Below are positions 53,626 through 64,000 of a DNA stretch of 64,000 nucleotides, one piece after another. Numbering within the stretch: the first letter of the stretch is position 1; every line of letters begins with the position of its first letter. Position numbers and translations under genes: made by a program. Below the pieces are notes generated by a model. That model was not told the origin of the DNA. It was given only the letters and a program-made list of their open reading frames with translations, and made no database searches. Source of the DNA: Silurus meridionalis (Eukaryota > Chordata > Actinopteri > Siluriformes > Siluridae). Where the stretch lies: positions 18,618,108 to 18,682,107 of the forward strand of contig NC_060886.1 of the NCBI RefSeq assembly GCF_014805685.1. The letters are read 5' to 3'.

Positions 53626-53811
53626 TTAACTGTCTTCACTTAAATTGGAATTTTATTTTTCTAATACACTACAAAACACGGATACATCTGCTTTATTAAT
53701 GCAATTGTACAATGAATCAACCAATCAGATGGCAATGCACCAAACCAAGTATCAAACCGTTTTCACATTTAAGATCTAAGTGGAGAAAAAAAACGTGATT
53801 ATGCTTTAACT

Positions 53812-54008
53812 GTGGCATGATTTTTGGTGCTGGGCACACTGGTATTTCAGAAACTGCTAATCCTGGATTTTCATTCACAACCGTATGTACAGTGGTGGGA
53901 AAAAAGTTCTGTTTGCAGAAACCCTTATTGATAAGAAATTCTAGAGGAGAATCACCAGACTGGTCCAAGCTCACAAGAAGGCAAGTCTTTACAACTTCAA
54001 TGAGTAAA
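53812..54008 (+). mobile_element. Tc1-type transposase fragment
   Basis: GGTATTTCAGAAACTGCTAA, then TTTTCATTCACAACCGT, GAGGAGAATCACCAGACTGG and TCCAAGCTCACAAGAAGGCA, follow the helix-turn-helix part of a common fish Tc1-like transposase (SxTTV, GRxRLVDERGQRRMARLVQA pattern), with substitutions and gaps. Only about 200 bp remain. Confidence 0.6.
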
Positions 54009-54658
54009 TAAGCAGTTCAAAATACTTAATCATCAAAGTCTGTAGCATCAGCAACAGGAGATCATAAAAGGTTTCACTTTTGTCAACTAAGCTGGATAGA
54101 AATAAACAAACTAGCTCTCCTAAAACATAGCTACCTAGCTAACACAACTATGAGGCAGCATGACTGTGAGGATTGGAAGCACTGCTGCATATTGAACATT
54201 ATTGTATGTGGCGAAGTGTATTAGTGCAGTTGATGATCAGTATAAATGAAAATGAATCTTCTTAATGAAGCACAGACACAACACTGATGCAGTTCCTTAT
54301 TTGGTACTCAAAATGAAAGCGATTACACATGGTGACATCGTTGAAATGCAAGGCTAATTAATGAAATGTCATCTAATTAATTTTAATTACCTTTTTTATG
54401 ACAATGAAAGATGTATTCAAAGTTCCAGCTGCATACCACTTTAAATACATTACACAATTAATATCTCAAAATGACTTGTAAACATATTTTTAGGGTCTCA
54501 TGTCATCTCAAATTTAGCTGATAAGATTACAACTTGTGTGTGAAAAAACAGTACAGCCTCTTTTGTGGTATTTTTGACTACTATGTTATTTTTCATGACT
54601 TTTCTTGAGGCAGAACAGTATATGCGATGAGAAAGAGATAAAGTAAGAGGAGAGAGAA

Positions 54659-54824
<166 letters not shown>

Positions 54825-56317
54825 GGTTAAAAATAGTTAGCATATAGCAGAATATGATTGAGTTTCCAGGGCTTTGAAAATTCACTCTAATTATTCAACA
54901 GTCTCCTTCTGTCATGTAGCCCTATGCATTCCTGCTCTGGCAAACGTAAGTCACACCCACTATTATACATAATTCGGCTGCTTAATTGGCACGGATCATG
55001 TGTAAAGTGGGCTAGGAAAAATCCTCTGAGACTAATGGGGCCACATATAAGTGCCTCCATCAGAACAGCAGTCCCTTAGGTGAGGGAAGTCAGCAAATAT
55101 TTCATCTGCTGGACTATCAGAGTGCCTCACCTCTGCAACCTGACTCACACTTGCACAGTGAAATGAGTATGTGCAGCATGTGAAGTGAGCGTATGTGGAC
55201 TTCTTCTGGCAGTTGTATTTATAGCTAGAGTAGGGGGATGACGGATGTTAATGTCAATGGAATTATGCAGCGTTCTGTTGCTGCCATAATGATATGTTGG
55301 ACTTGAGCAAAGAGGTTAACTAAACTAGTCATTTAAGTTATAAGTGGGCCAGTGGCATACTTAAGAACAGGAAACATGTTTCTCTTCCAGGTATAAAGAA
55401 CAAAAGCATTCAGAGAAATTCAAGACATATTGTTTATGCATATATGTAAATACATTGTAAGAGTGGTCCCTAAAGACACATAATTCTTAGCTTGAATCTA
55501 GAGCTTTGAAAAGGTGCTCTTGTAAGCAGTAGAGCACGTTCCTCTCTAACCTTGGGTTCACAGAGAGATTCATTAAACAGAGAAAAACTCTAACCTTGAC
55601 CAGAACGAGAGTCTGCCATATATCTAGCAACCTGCAGAAACACATACAGCATTTTATCTAAACCCCAAAAAGGGATGCATTTCATAGAGAATGAGAGAGG
55701 AATTCATCTGAAACAAAGATAAGACCTTGTAGAGTTTTATGATGTAACGATTATATCCCATTGGCCAAAGAAGGGCAGAAGGTTATGTGGCAATAACATA
55801 AAAGGTTCAAGTCAAGTCAATACAAATTGCTGCCACAATAGGAATCAATTTTTGACTTTTCACCTTGAGTATAAGAGGGTTCACTGACCCAGACAATCAA
55901 ATTTACAACAATGTTACACAATGTGGCTGCATCCTGTTGAAAGTTTTTTTATTCTTTCTTTTGGAAAGAATTGAGAGTTGCTAAAGGGCATATGCATATA
56001 GTTCCTGATTTTTATTTGTTCTACTTCACATACAACACTGTGCAGTGATGAGACAGGATTATTTTACCACCTTCTCTAATGCAACTACACAAACACACAA
56101 TCACTCAGGGATTTAGATGTGTTTTGCTAACAGTACACATTTAGAACATGTAAGTGATCATTAACAATGAACATTCACTCATATCACATAATTTGTGCAT
56201 CAGAAATGAATATATTTGATGTTACCAATATAACACCCAACTATTCATCAACAGTTGGAAAGTTCCATTTTGGTGATCCATTACCCAAACTTATAAAATA
56301 TAAAAAATACAAAATAT

Positions 56318-56396
56318 ATTATTATTATCATCGTTGTTGTTATTGTTGTTATTATTAACAATAACAACAACAACAACAATAATAATAATAAATAAC

Positions 56397-56459
<63 letters not shown>

Positions 56460-56460
56460 A
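56318..56460. repeat. ATT / ACA trinucleotide array
   Basis: Mixed TTG, AAC and AAT units lead to about 20 perfect ATT units (56,395-56,457). Confidence 0.9.
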
Positions 56461-56725
56461 ACAACAATAATATACATCCTATACTAATAGCGACCGACCA
56501 CTAACATCATAATTTGGGAGAAAGAAAATAATCATCCTATCCTCATGAGCTGTAAATTCCAGCGACTGTTGCTGATCACACTGCCTCCGGAACAATTGGC
56601 TGATCAAACACGCAGATCAAAGCAGGATTATGAGTAATCCACAGACAAGTGCAGGCTCTGATCCACCACAAATACACACTGCAAACATGAGTACTCATTC
56701 AACATATAGCTCAAGCCTAAACCTT

Positions 56726-56727
<2 letters not shown>

Positions 56728-56800
<73 letters not shown>
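56728..56800. repeat. CA microsatellite
   Basis: About 36 CA units. Confidence 0.95.
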
Positions 56801-56802
<2 letters not shown>

Positions 56803-58349
56803 CTAAGAAACTCTGAGTTCTTTATTGCACCACATGTGTAGAGCAAAAACCCAGACACATTGATCTCTCTCTAGAAAAGATAGCTAGCATTGATTACAAG
56901 AGCATCAGCCAGACGAAAGCAGAGTCCCATATGAGAGGAAGAAGACTGACAAGAAGAAAGGTTTCAGTAAGCCTTTCAAACAGACACAACACATTCATGC
57001 AGTGATGTTCAGCAATGATGAGAATCTTGACCTTTGTGTTTCCTGTAATATTCCCACACTGCTATTGTGATGAATAATACTCATGCACAGTAGATATACT
57101 CGAAGGTTTTGGAACACTAAATTAGGTTAAATACACACAAAAAAAACCAAAAGGTGCATAACACATTTAAACATCTACAAATCTAAGATGTTAAACCGTA
57201 ACAAACATTTAAATATCTAACCAATAAAAATGTATAATGAAATCTTTTTAATATTAACGAATAATGTTGAGATCAGTCTATCACTCTAACTCACATATAG
57301 CCCACAACATAAAGTATACTTGTGTTACAGTTGATACTAACATTTCTTAATATAAAATATAATACAAATGCACTTGCCTTTAATAGAGAAATATAGTGTT
57401 TAAACGATTATAAAGGACAAAAGCCAGTAGGTAGATTTGCAATGTTGAAATGTGTGTGCATGGTGTCTCTGTGTCCTCACAATGCAACCCTTACTGACTA
57501 GAACACTCATAGAAAATAGGCTGAATCTAAATCTAGAACCCATAAGGGATTAGTGTTTGTCCCTCAAAAGGTTAAATGTTTTAAATAACAACCTTACAAC
57601 TGAGTTCTTAACTTTTCTACAAACCATTGCACAGTCTTTTTTCTAAGACTATTTGTCATCTAAGGCTATTTTAATAGAATCCTTATTCAACAGTCTGTTT
57701 CATCTATGAAAAGAGTTCCCTACAGTCTTATGTTGTGTTTTTTGTTCTTAAGAAGAAGTGAATTTCGTCCATAATAAAACAAATGCACAATAGGCACACA
57801 ATATAGGTGCTTTAATATGAAATTGCCTCTGTAATATGCAGACCTTGAGAACTTACATGACAGAGGGTGAGGCAGATCAGGTAGAGGATGTGTGAGAATA
57901 AGATGATCCCAGAGTCCTTCTGTGACAGGACTTGGTCGTGTACAAAAACAAATGTTTCCTCTGTTGTCAGCAGTCCTCTCTCACACAATCAGGAAGCGGG
58001 CTGTCTGAACAACACTCAAATAACTCCCTTTATTTTCCTCTTCCTGTCTGCGCTTGTGTGAATGTTATTTGGTTTGTGTGCATGCGTGTGATCGTGAGAG
58101 AAAGAGAGATGGTGTTGCTGTTAAGTGACTATTGTGTTTCCTTGGGAGGAGAACAGCAGGATGTAAAGGGTAATAAATGATGACATCATTAACTCTCTTA
58201 TGGCTCTCGACACAACCATGAATGTGTCTGCTTCCTGATTCTTTGAGGAATATGGACCTGTGTGGAAAAATGGGTGTACTGTATAATGCTGCCAAAAACC
58301 TCAAGTTAATAATAAATTAATTTCTTTAGGAAATTATATTGAAATGGTT

Positions 58350-58424
58350 GCAATAATAATAATAATAATAATTTATTATATTATATATAATATAATTAAA
58401 AATAATTATATAATATATATATAA

Positions 58425-58455
<31 letters not shown>

Positions 58456-58462
58456 CATACCA
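58350..58462. repeat. AT-rich low-complexity tract
   Basis: AAT units pass into TATATAA-type DNA and short AT runs with ATAC breaks. Confidence 0.8.
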
Positions 58463-58849
58463 GTAGAGAAAGTCCTTTGGGGGAAAAGCAACATAAGGGC
58501 ATGATCGCACAAAAAATGTTAAAGGTGGTTCATTTGTGTTTGATTTTTGCATGAATTAAATGTTAAGAACAGGAGAACTCATTCAAATTTAAACTTTGTA
58601 CTGTTTTATATGACATTAAAATATATTTTGCAATTGTTACCAACACAAGAACAAAAAATGGTGCAAAACATTATAGAAAATGCAGCTTTATCAACATTAA
58701 AACCGGGTGAAATGAGCACAAAGGCAGCAACACAGCAGTGTAGCCCAATTTATTGAAATGTAAAATACTATTTTCTTTTAAATATATTCAAATAATTGCT
58801 CTTTATCCTGTTCTGTTTTGTTTTATCTCTGTGCGTATTGGGTTCATCC

Positions 58850-59010
58850 TTGCTTCCCCACCACCCCTCCCTCCGCTCTGTGAGAATTATTACCAGATAA
58901 GCATGAGGTGTGATCCTAATTGGTCAGTAATCAAACCGAGGACAAGCACGGGTCCACTTCAAATAAGGCCGTTAACTAATGAGATGGCATGTTTAACTTT
59001 TCTGCACTAC
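58850..59010. promoter_or_regulatory. Candidate conserved non-coding element with T-box-like site
   Basis: Contains AGATAAG (GATA), AGGTGTGA (T-box half site, near 58,906) and CCTAATTGG within about 35 bp in repeat-free DNA. Confidence 0.35.
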
Positions 59011-59749
59011 TCTGCCTCACACTGCCTTTCTCATTTCCTTTTCTCCTATGTGACCTCCCCCCCCACTCCCCGCTTCTCCTTTACTCCCCACCAGCCTGAC
59101 GATTGGTAGCATTTCAAAATAATTGCACAGTTATCCTCAAATTAATGCCTAACTGTTTTACAACACACAGAGAGAAAAGGCCAAGCCAATTATTATTCTG
59201 TTTTCACCTTACAGAAACTGATATTATGCTAATGATCCTCCCAACATGAGCATGAAAAAGCTTTATTTCTGCCACCAGATGCTCCCAACCCCCCACTCTT
59301 TCTCTGATATAAAAATTCATCACACACACACATTTTTTGCATGATTGTTAATCTGTTTGTCAGAATTGAATACATATATTAAGTTAACTGATGTTAAACA
59401 CTAAAAGCTGTACTATTTTTTTACATAAAGTTTTGGAATTTTGGTGGAAAAGGAAAATGGTTTTATTAATGGCTATCATTGAATAATAAATAATTTGCTT
59501 TTGAGTAACAACTATTGGTAAAGCTTACTAAATAGTTATTGCATTTTTATTATACTAATATAGCCAGTGATTTCTCATTTGTACTTTTCTAAGTCACATG
59601 ACTTCATAAACATGAAGTCACAAAAACATTTACACGAAGTAACCAAAAATCATGGTGTATGAGGCAGATCTTGGCTGCATGGCTTCATTGCATGAAGAAT
59701 AATGGACCTTACATTTCTACTATCAAGGCTCCTACTTGAAAACGCACAG

Positions 59750-59751
59750 AC

Positions 59752-59793
<42 letters not shown>

Positions 59794-59802
59794 ACACACA
59801 CC
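59750..59802. repeat. CA microsatellite
   Basis: CA run with two breaks. Confidence 0.93.
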
Positions 59803-59934
59803 ACATGAACATACTGAGCGTTTATTAATCTGAGACTAGAAAAGCTGCACGGAGCTTCAGTTATTAAAAAAAATTAATAAATAAAGCTTCCCAGCATCCC
59901 AAAGTGTGTAACGTCTCCTAGTGACTAAAAATCC

Positions 59935-60000
59935 CCTCACATTAGCTGCAGTATGCAAATGATCAGAGGCTTAATGAGCTTAGTCCAACATAACATCTAG
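59935..60000. promoter_or_regulatory. Candidate POU-octamer-containing element
   Basis: TATGCAAATGATC near 59,952 contains a perfect octamer (ATGCAAAT), followed by GGCTTAATGAGC. Confidence 0.3.
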
Positions 60001-60289
60001 TAAATAGCTAAATTATATTCTTTGCCAACTCTCCTACTTTCACTCTGGAATTTTTTTAAGCTTTACCTTTCCGCTCTTCTCTCCACCTGCTCTTACAGAA
60101 TAACATCCATCTGTCTAATGGGCCAGACCCAAACACAGCCTTACTCATTTACCATCTTTGATGTGATGTGTGTACATGGATTGGGCTTAGTTTAATCATG
60201 ATGTCAGCTCTCTAATAAACAGTGATTACGAAAGGAAAGATGCGGGTTTTACATGTTACACAGAAGCTTGTCTATGAGAGCAACGCAGT

Positions 60290-60625
60290 CTCTCTCTGAC
60301 AAATGGCAGCAAGCTCAGATATTTAACTACATCTGCTTATTAACCAGCTCAGCCTACCATAATTGGCACTTGAGCCTCTCATATTAAATCTGGCTTCAGC
60401 TAGGATCATTTATCAGAGAGCAGACAGACTGTCAGCGGCCTCGAGTTAAGGCAGGGGATCTGATGGACCCAGATTACGTTCCGATTGAGGGACGGCTCAG
60501 GGAAAATGGGGCAGAATCACCAATCACACATCTGATCTTATATTCATACCACATGGTTGCTATTATGTCTAATGAGTGAATATGACATATCACAATCAGC
60601 CACTGTCAGCTATGGGAGAACACAG
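60290..60625. promoter_or_regulatory. Candidate conserved non-coding element
   Basis: Repeat-free, complex and GC-richer than its flanks (for example GTCAGCGGCCTCGAGTTAAG and GATTACGTTCCGATTGAGGG), without an open frame. Confidence 0.3.
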
Positions 60626-61400
60626 AACCAGTTGCATGAACGTCTTTTATTCACTTTTTAAAAAATTTTCAAAGGAAGCATAACATTTTTGACAGATCGA
60701 GATAATTTTAGTTTTTGCCACTCTTGCCAAATACCATCAAACCCTTTATTCTAGTGTCTAAAAGTTTTCCAGGCATTCTAAAGAAAAAAGAATATGGTAA
60801 TGACGCACTCACATAAACAATGAATTATTCATGGGGGTAAACATTTTGCTCCATCTGAAAAGTGTATGCATAATTTATATGATTATATCACAGTATTTTA
60901 ACATTTGCTTTTTAAGCCTCACTCATACTAGGCTATTTTATCAATGCCCTCATATGCTATAATCATAATTCTTACAGCTTGTGTTTAGAGATCGACTGCT
61001 GTTTGGAAAAATGCTTATTTTATACAAGATTTGATAGTTCATCAAAAAAAGTAAAATGTCAATATGATAAGGTTTTATTCACAAGAAAATTTGTTTTGAT
61101 TGGAAATCTGACAATTCTTTTTATTGTTCAGAGCAAAGTAATTTTTTGAATTGAGACCCCAAACTGACACTGCATACACAACACACTTACATTTTTCTTT
61201 TTTCCTTTTTTATTTGAAGGAAAACTACACTGAATAGTTGCATACTAAAAGATTGTGCGTTTAGTACAAAGTACAAAGGTATAGTACTATATTTACTGGG
61301 CAGGCATGTATGAGTGTGTGCTTGAGAAACAGGAGTAGGCAAATGTACATAATTACAGATCATGATGGTGACCAGCTGCAGGTAAGAGACCCTCACCATT

Positions 61401-61401
<1 letters not shown>

Positions 61402-61444
<43 letters not shown>
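61402..61444. repeat. CT microsatellite
   Basis: About 21 CT units. Confidence 0.95.
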
Positions 61445-61446
<2 letters not shown>

Positions 61447-61859
61447 GCCTTGGTTTGGCAGTCTCTTTGCTCTGCTCTCAGAGGCTCAAGCTGTCGAACG
61501 GGCTGTGCCAAGTCACACATCTCCCCTCTTTTCTCTAAGATGAAGGAGTCTGCTGGACCTCAGCATGCCGACCTCACAATACCCTGCTGCTCTGACCCTG
61601 TGATGGCCTGAAGATGGGTATAAAAAAATTCCAACAGGCAGAGAGAGAGAGCGAGAGAGAAAGAGAGAGGGGAGAAAAAAGAGAGGCAGCCAAACAGAAA
61701 GATATTGCTCCAAAATTCCTCATATATTGAGTGTGTGTTAGATAACAATATCAAAATATTCTCAAGACAGCGTTTTTTTTTATGATCACTCAGTTTTCCC
61801 AAAACCGCTCTTCCATTCCTACTTTGACACGACTATGTTCTACCTCATTTTATCCTTGG

Positions 61860-62010
61860 AAGAGATGGTGTGGCTGCACTAATGTGATTAATAATGATGA
61901 CATGACAGTAAATTAATAGCTAGTTAAGTCATTAGAGAGAGGTGTTCAGTCATCATGCTATTCATTTGCATACCATCTCACATTAAAGACACATTAAAGG
62001 AACAGGGACC
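61860..62010. promoter_or_regulatory. Candidate POU/homeodomain element
   Basis: TGTGATTAATAATGATGACA and AAATTAATAGCTAGTTAAG, then CATTTGCATACC (octamer-like, near 61,967), lie within 110 bp. Confidence 0.3.
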
Positions 62011-62456
62011 CTTTCTTGTCAGTGAAAGGTGTCTCCAGTATTAAACATCAGCATTTCTACCTTAAAATGCTATGCTGGTTCGTTTGCATTTGTTTAATAT
62101 ACAAAGAACATGCTCTAATCTTGAACAATACCTCGTTGAATTAATTGAAGCAAACCGAATTAAGCTCAGCTGCACATTGCTACGCAATTCACCAGAGTAA
62201 CACAATAAGGAACAACAGGAATTCATTTTGACCGTATACTCAGACACACTGCACGTTCTAGTAAGGAACCTGCTTGTGTAAACATAATGCACATACAGAT
62301 GGTGACATCAAAGTAGTGGTTGTCACGTTAAACATATTGGACACCATGTGCAGGTAATTTCTATACCTTTTTTAAAAAAAATGGTTTATAAATAAATATT
62401 TGCGCCCCCCAACCCCCCCTTCCGACAATGTGTTACTACAGCAGTACCTCATAGTG

Positions 62457-62470
62457 CCTACAGGGGGCTC
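62457..62470 (+). promoter_or_regulatory. CTCF-like motif
   Basis: CCTACAGGGGGCTC resembles the CTCF core with two differences. Orientation is plus, as at 10,269 and 37,857. Confidence 0.3.
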
Positions 62471-62785
62471 TAGTGCACTACACATTCAGCACTAAAGACC
62501 TCCACTCTCACAGTTACTCTCAGTGGTGCGACCCAGTACATAGCTCCCCTATTTAGACCTAAAACAGCAACATAAACACTAACATAAACACTGCATAAAT
62601 CCACTACATGCTTTTTTTTTTTTTTATGATGTACTATATTCAAATATTTGATTATTATTTTTTCATATATTGTCACTAGTCTTGGTGGCAATCTTTGACT
62701 GACAGAAGCCAACATCACCAAATAGGGCCAGTATTTTTGTGTTTCATTTCGTAAGCCCATGTGAAAACACATAGGCTACATAAAG

Positions 62786-62786
<1 letters not shown>

Positions 62787-62841
<55 letters not shown>
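62787..62841. repeat. GT microsatellite
   Basis: About 26 GT units. Confidence 0.95.
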
Positions 62842-62842
<1 letters not shown>

Positions 62843-63019
62843 GGGATATCCATTATGTACGATGTGTATTTTTGTGTTTTTACGTTACACATATCCTTCT
62901 CCCTGCAAAATTCTCTGCAGTTGATCACTGGTTCGGAGAAGCGTCTGAATTTTAATGATGTTGAAGATGATATTGTGTGTCCTTCAGCTTGTTATACTGA
63001 CACCAGCACTCCATAAATC

Positions 63020-63345
63020 ATCATACCAGGCTATCGTAAAATCAATACCAAACTGCAATCTCAGCGCCAGTGCGTAATACGTTTTGCAGACATCTAACAG
63101 CTTAAACTTTGCTGTAATGCCGCTTGACCTATAGGTGAAGAGTTAATATCAGAGCATGCTTAATTTGTTTGGTAATAGAGACTTTCTAATCCGTAATGGA
63201 GTGTCTATTAGTTGGGCTTTGGTGGGCGCACTGGTGATCATTTGGTGGAACAGTCACAGCAATTAAAGTTTGTATCTTTGTCCTGGAGCAAGAAAAGCTG
63301 CCTTAGCTGCTCAATAAATGTTAATCCAGTGAAGAGAGCTTTGTG
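63020..63345. promoter_or_regulatory. Candidate conserved non-coding element
   Basis: Repeat-free complex DNA between two GT arrays, with TTAATTTGTTTGGTAATAG and CAATTAAAGTTTGTA. No coding frame. Confidence 0.3.
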
Positions 63346-63611
63346 TCTTTGAACAGGACTCACACTGGGTATTTTCCCATGTGTTTCTTTTATCCTTCTC
63401 TCCCTTCACAGGCCTCCTCATAGAGAATCTGGACACCATGTAGCTCATTGAAAACATATACCTTCAAACATGTGCACATACACTTATGTGCATGCATACA
63501 TACACACAGACACACACCTGCCATAGATGAAGTACTCATTAGATTCATTATTAATTGACTTTTTTCTACAACATGGCCTGTAGAAATACTGGTGGAAGTT
63601 GTTAAGGTGTG

Positions 63612-63613
<2 letters not shown>

Positions 63614-63672
<59 letters not shown>
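63614..63672. repeat. GT microsatellite
   Basis: About 28 GT units ending in GCGTGCGGG. Confidence 0.95.
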
Positions 63673-63675
<3 letters not shown>

Positions 63676-64000
63676 CGGGTATGTGCAGATCAGGAGTACT
63701 CTGGGAATTACCTCCTAACAGGCTGTGTAGTTTTGCATTTATGTACCTCTACATATTCTGAATTCATTTCTTTATTCCATGAAAAAACAGGAAATTGTAA
63801 TACCGCCTAGTGGGATTCATTTTATTGCTCTAAGCAGGGCGGCTTTGTCGTTTCAAAGAAACTACATATGTAAAGGCCCAGGCACAGGAGAGGAGCTACC
63901 CGTGCAATCTGTGAGCCGTAAACAGCTTATGAAAGTCAAATGGAAATGTGGCATAATCTGACAAGTGGAGTCTGTGCTTCAAAAACAACTCTAACAACCC

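Noticed and set aside
58753..59109. 118-residue plus-strand frame in the desert
   Set aside because: Pyrimidine-rich low-complexity translation with no domain; probably chance in non-coding DNA.

Overview
This window looks like a piece of a bony-fish (teleost) nuclear genome. The genes are split into many small exons with GT-AG introns. The rest is AT-rich and crowded with long CA, GA, AT and AAT microsatellites, tRNA-derived SINEs, Rex1-like LINE tails and decayed Tc1-type DNA transposons of kinds I associate with fish. Some dispersed repeats resemble families I associate with catfishes and other otophysan fish, but I cannot fix the species.

All recognisable genes lie on the minus strand. 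From left to right: the first coding exon of a probable chn1 (alpha2-chimaerin) gene at about 3.5 kb, whose body would lie beyond the left edge; atf2, with eleven coding exons between 12,256 and 29,720 plus a non-coding first exon near 31.74 kb; and atp5mc3 (ATP synthase c subunit), with four coding exon parts between 32,770 and 34,894. The order CHN1-ATF2-ATP5MC3 on one strand is the order on human chromosome 2q31 next to the HOXD cluster, which supports all three calls. The summed exons give a 488-residue ATF2 and a 139-residue ATP5MC3, both free of frame breaks.

Between chn1 and atf2 (about 4.1-10.4 kb) there is no intact gene. This interval holds a decayed DNA transposon (about 6.25-7.46 kb) and a broken extracellular leucine-rich-repeat gene fragment (about 9.03-9.67 kb). 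The atf2 introns hold microsatellites, a 67-bp near-perfect hairpin, a LINE-type tail and several repeat-free stretches that could be regulatory.

From 35.2 kb to the right edge (about 29 kb) I find no host gene. In other vertebrates the interval beyond ATP5MC3 is the gene desert leading to LNPK, EVX2 and HOXD, known to hold distal HoxD enhancers (C-DOM/5DOM). By synteny this flank is probably the atp5mc3-proximal part of that landscape. It contains a foldback-like Tc1 element, a SINE with a perfect 18-bp target-site duplication, a truncated Rex1-like LINE, several CTCF-like motifs, and repeat-poor islands rich in homeodomain, POU-octamer and T-box-like motifs. I found no tRNA or rRNA genes, CRISPR arrays or bacterial-type systems.
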